This document shows, one piece after another, positions 13,044 to 15,126 of a DNA stretch of 15,126 nt (position 1 is the first letter of the stretch; each line of letters begins with the position of its first letter). Below the pieces are notes generated by a model, which saw only the letters and a list, made by a program, of their open reading frames with translations, made no database searches and was not told where the DNA came from. This DNA is from Anaerolineaceae bacterium UBA5224 (GTDB lineage: Bacteria; Chloroflexota; Anaerolineae; Anaerolineales; Anaerolineaceae): contig DHUW01000009.1 of NCBI GenBank assembly GCA_002409365.1, positions 43,341 to 58,466 of the forward strand, written 5' to 3'. Position numbers and translations under genes: made by a program.

Positions 13044-13049
13044 TACAAT
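13044..13049 (+). promoter_or_regulatory. Possible -10 box of recJ
   Basis: TACAAT lies 15 nt upstream of the chosen recJ ATG at 13065, which would give a leader of about nine nucleotides. No -35 consensus is evident. Confidence 0.4.
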
Positions 13050-13064
13050 AAATCAAAAAGAAAC

Positions 13065-14789
13065 ATGACAGAAAACAACAACCACCTTACACCAAAACGC
13101 TGGAAAATTTCACCCCTTGTACCTCCTCACATCAGCCGTGAACTCTCAGAATATACTCCTTTCTTACGACAGCTGCTTTTTAACCGGGGCATAACCAACG
13201 CTGAAAGTGCTCGTGCCTATCTGGGTGCTGAGTCGCCCACTGATACCAATCCTTTCTCCCTGAAAGACATGGACAAAGCGGTTGCCCTCATCCGCGAGGC
13301 TCTTGAAAGCAATCAAAACATCGCAATTTATGGCGATTACGATACCGATGGAGTCACTTCCAGCGCACTGCTTTACGAACTATTCGATCAACTTGGGCAC
13401 ACACCCAGGGTTTACATTCCCAATCGTTTCGACGAAGGTTACGGTCTCAACCCCGATGCCATCCAGCAGCTTGCCTCGGAAGGCATCGACCTCATTATCA
13501 GTGTCGATTGCGGCATCCGCGCTCACGAAGAGGTTGCCCTTGCAAAGCAATTGGGCATGAAGATCGTCATAACTGATCACCACCTTCCTGGAAAAGAATT
13601 GCCTGCGGCTGACGCTGTGATTGATCCGCATCAACCTGGTGACCCTTACCCTTACAAAATGCTGGCAGGGGTGGGTCTGGCATACAAAGTTGCCAAGGCT
13701 TACCTGATGGCTTTCCCTGACCCCGCTGTCGACTATCGCCAGTGGCTTGACCTGGTCAGTATCGGTACAGTGGTCGACATTGCCCCCCTCAATGGGGAAA
13801 ACCGCGCCCTGGTCAAGGCTGGCTTGCAGCAGATGCGTCAGACTCACAGGCAGGGGCTCTACTCGTTGATCCAGACCTCAGGCATCAAGATCGACCAGCT
13901 CAACGCCGGTCACCTTGGCTTTGGTGTTGGTCCCCGGCTGAATGCCGCTGGGCGCATGGATTCCGCACTGGCTGCCTTCGAGCTGCTAACCACCAAAGAC
14001 CTTTTCCGCGCCGGCGCTCTTGCCCAGCAACTGGACAATTACAACAGCCAGCGCAAAGAGATCATGCACGCCATTCAGGATCGCGTGGTGGCTGAGGTTA
14101 ATGTTTCAGATCCGGAAACGCCGATCATCATCTCAATCGCTGAGGATTACGAAGAAGGCGTGATTGGTCTGGCAGCCGGGCGCGTCACGGAAGGCTTTTA
14201 CAAACCCGCTATCGTCGGCAGGCTCGAGAACGGCATGGTCAAAGCCTCCTGCCGGACAATCCCCGAGTTCAACATCGTCGAAGCGCTCGATCAGTGCGCC
14301 GATCTGCTGGACCACTATGGCGGACATGCCATGGCAGCTGGTCTCAGTTTTGAAATTAGCAAACTGGAGCCTTTCAGAGAACGGATCACCCAGATCGCTT
14401 GCACGAGTTTATCTGGAATGGAGCTGGCACCCGAATTGTCGATTGATTACGATATCAATCTCGACAAGCTAAAACCCGAGCACATCCCGGGCATCCTTTC
14501 GGATATAGCCCAGCTGGAGCCGACCGGCACCCACAACCCGGACGCACTCTTCTGCAGTCGCAATTGCCGTGTGGCGAAGGCTTATTGCGTCGGTGACGGG
14601 CGCCACCTCAAACTAACTCTGGGTACGGGAATGCATCAATTTGACGCAATCGCCTTCAACCAGGGTCAGTGGATCCAGGATATGCCGGCGTATGTTGATA
14701 TCGCTTATGCTTTTGAGATCAACTCTTACCAGGGCAGGCAATCTTTGCAGTTGAATATCAGAGATATTAAAAAGTCTGATTGTTCGTAA
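13065..14789 (+). CDS. recJ: Single-stranded-DNA-specific exonuclease RecJ
   Basis: Cytoplasmic 5'-3' exonuclease on single-stranded DNA, acting in recombination and mismatch or base-excision repair. It is 574 aa from this start, normal for RecJ. Metal-binding DHH-domain motifs are intact: YGDYDTDG (D91, D93, D95; usually DYDADG), SVDCG (D138), and TDHH (D161-H162-H163) followed by AAD and DPHQPGDPYP. GVGPRLNAAGRMDSA follows near 278-292. The DHHA1 domain has GGHAMAAG at 409-416, and the last 120 or so residues fit the RecJ OB-fold. An in-frame ATG at 13011 would add 18 residues, but those cover the proposed -10 box and have no ribosome site, so 13065 (MTENNNH) is chosen. It is apparently a single-gene unit with a convergent partner 10 nt past its stop. 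Confidence 0.94.
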   Translation: MTENNNHLTPKRWKISPLVPPHISRELSEYTPFLRQLLFNRGITNAESARAYLGAESPTDTNPFSLKDMDKAVALIREALESNQNIAIYGDYDTDGVTSSALLYELFDQLGHTPRVYIPNRFDEGYGLNPDAIQQLASEGIDLIISVDCGIRAHEEVALAKQLGMKIVITDHHLPGKELPAADAVIDPHQPGDPYPYKMLAGVGLAYKVAKAYLMAFPDPAVDYRQWLDLVSIGTVVDIAPLNGENRALVKAGLQQMRQTHRQGLYSLIQTSGIKIDQLNAGHLGFGVGPRLNAAGRMDSALAAFELLTTKDLFRAGALAQQLDNYNSQRKEIMHAIQDRVVAEVNVSDPETPIIISIAEDYEEGVIGLAAGRVTEGFYKPAIVGRLENGMVKASCRTIPEFNIVEALDQCADLLDHYGGHAMAAGLSFEISKLEPFRERITQIACTSLSGMELAPELSIDYDINLDKLKPEHIPGILSDIAQLEPTGTHNPDALFCSRNCRVAKAYCVGDGRHLKLTLGTGMHQFDAIAFNQGQWIQDMPAYVDIAYAFEINSYQGRQSLQLNIRDIKKSDCS

Positions 14790-14793
14790 AAAG

Positions 14794-14805
14794 GATTAGC
14801 TAATC
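14794..14805. repeat. 12-bp perfect palindrome between convergent genes
   Basis: GATTAGCTAATC is fully self-complementary and lies 4 nt after the recJ stop, covering the stop codon of the minus-strand gene. It has no loop or T tract and is not a typical terminator; it may be chance. Confidence 0.3.
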
Positions 14806-15126
14806 AGGCAGGATGCGGTATTGCTGGGATTTTTCTTCAACCCGACCAGAAGCAAACCTCGATTTGGTGCTCGCATCCAGGATGATCGTTTTCCCTGACT
14901 TCTGGACGCGTTCCAACATCTGCAAAAGATCCCTCATTGCGTTTTCCGCCTGGCGACCTCGCTCAAAGCCCAATCGATAGGTTAAGAAACCCGGATTAAC
15001 AGCCAAAACCTCGAACACCCCAGTCAAAGCTTTGGAAAATTGTTGGTTTTGCCTATGCTGTTCAGTCGGATACAGAGGTTGTACTGGCTTCTTTAAATTG
15101 ACTGCCAGGGAATCCAGCATGACTGG
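14800..15126 (-). CDS. Unrecognised protein, 5' end at or beyond the window edge
   Basis: The minus-strand frame is open to the edge. An ATG at 15118-15120 could start a 106-aa protein, but only six bases precede it and no ribosome site can be judged, so the gene may continue outside the window. The visible part is soluble and charged, with a helical middle (ERGRQAENAMRDLLQMLERVQKSG), then a strand-like TIILDAST and a basic tail. No signal peptide, membrane helix or motif of a family I know is visible. I assign no function. Confidence 0.6.
   Translation of the reverse strand, partial: PVMLDSLAVNLKKPVQPLYPTEQHRQNQQFSKALTGVFEVLAVNPGFLTYRLGFERGRQAENAMRDLLQMLERVQKSGKTIILDASTKSRFASGRVEEKSQQYRILPD

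Noticed and set aside
13011..13064. Longer N-terminus for RecJ starting at 13011
   Set aside because: The extra 18 codons cover a -10-like TACAAT and have no ribosome site; the protein from 13065 is of normal length.
13380..13847. A 155-codon open frame antisense to recJ
   Set aside because: It mirrors the conserved DHH region of recJ and shows no motif or ribosome site.

Overview
The window looks like chromosomal DNA of a mesophilic member of the Chloroflexota, most likely class Anaerolineae. This is an inference from protein style, not from a marker gene. The clues are three exported or membrane proteins with Thr/Pro 'TPTxTP' linkers, a secreted repeat protein ending in YLPLINR (a C-terminal ending I associate with secreted Chloroflexota proteins), -10 boxes placed directly in front of start codons (leaderless messages), and an UMF1-type transporter. 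GC content is moderate. I see no rRNA, tRNA, CRISPR array, insertion sequence, integrase or phage gene.

Layout. 1-1975: a LysM/SdrD-like anchored surface protein on the minus strand, divergent from a lipoprotein with a lectin-like domain. 2084-4279: a two-gene plus-strand operon, a sugar-1-phosphate nucleotidyltransferase with a beta-helix tail followed by a PatA-like class I aminotransferase, closed by a strong terminator. 4385-4954: a GNAT acetyltransferase whose promoter overlaps that terminator. 5029-5346 (minus): a small protein of unknown family. 5496-6337: a PhnB-like VOC protein coupled to an NTF2/SnoaL-like protein. 6341-8696 (minus): an UMF1-family transporter followed by galE. 8906-9253 (minus): a DUF1801 protein, divergent from a membrane protein with two Thr/Pro tracts (9368-10228). 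10225-11175 (minus): pseudouridine-5'-phosphate glycosidase. 11551-12876: a secreted protein with seven propeller-like repeats. 13065-14789: recJ. 14800 to the edge (minus): the 3' part of an unrecognised gene.

The genes form a set of short independent units, not one pathway. Two units touch nucleotide-sugar metabolism (nucleotidyltransferase and galE), four encode envelope or exported proteins, and recJ and psuG serve DNA repair and nucleoside salvage. I do not find a convincing new multi-gene system. The observations most worth checking are the Glu-to-Lys change at the expected catalytic position of the PsuG homologue, a possible AUA start on the repeat protein, the leaderless promoters, and the seven-repeat YLPLINR protein itself.
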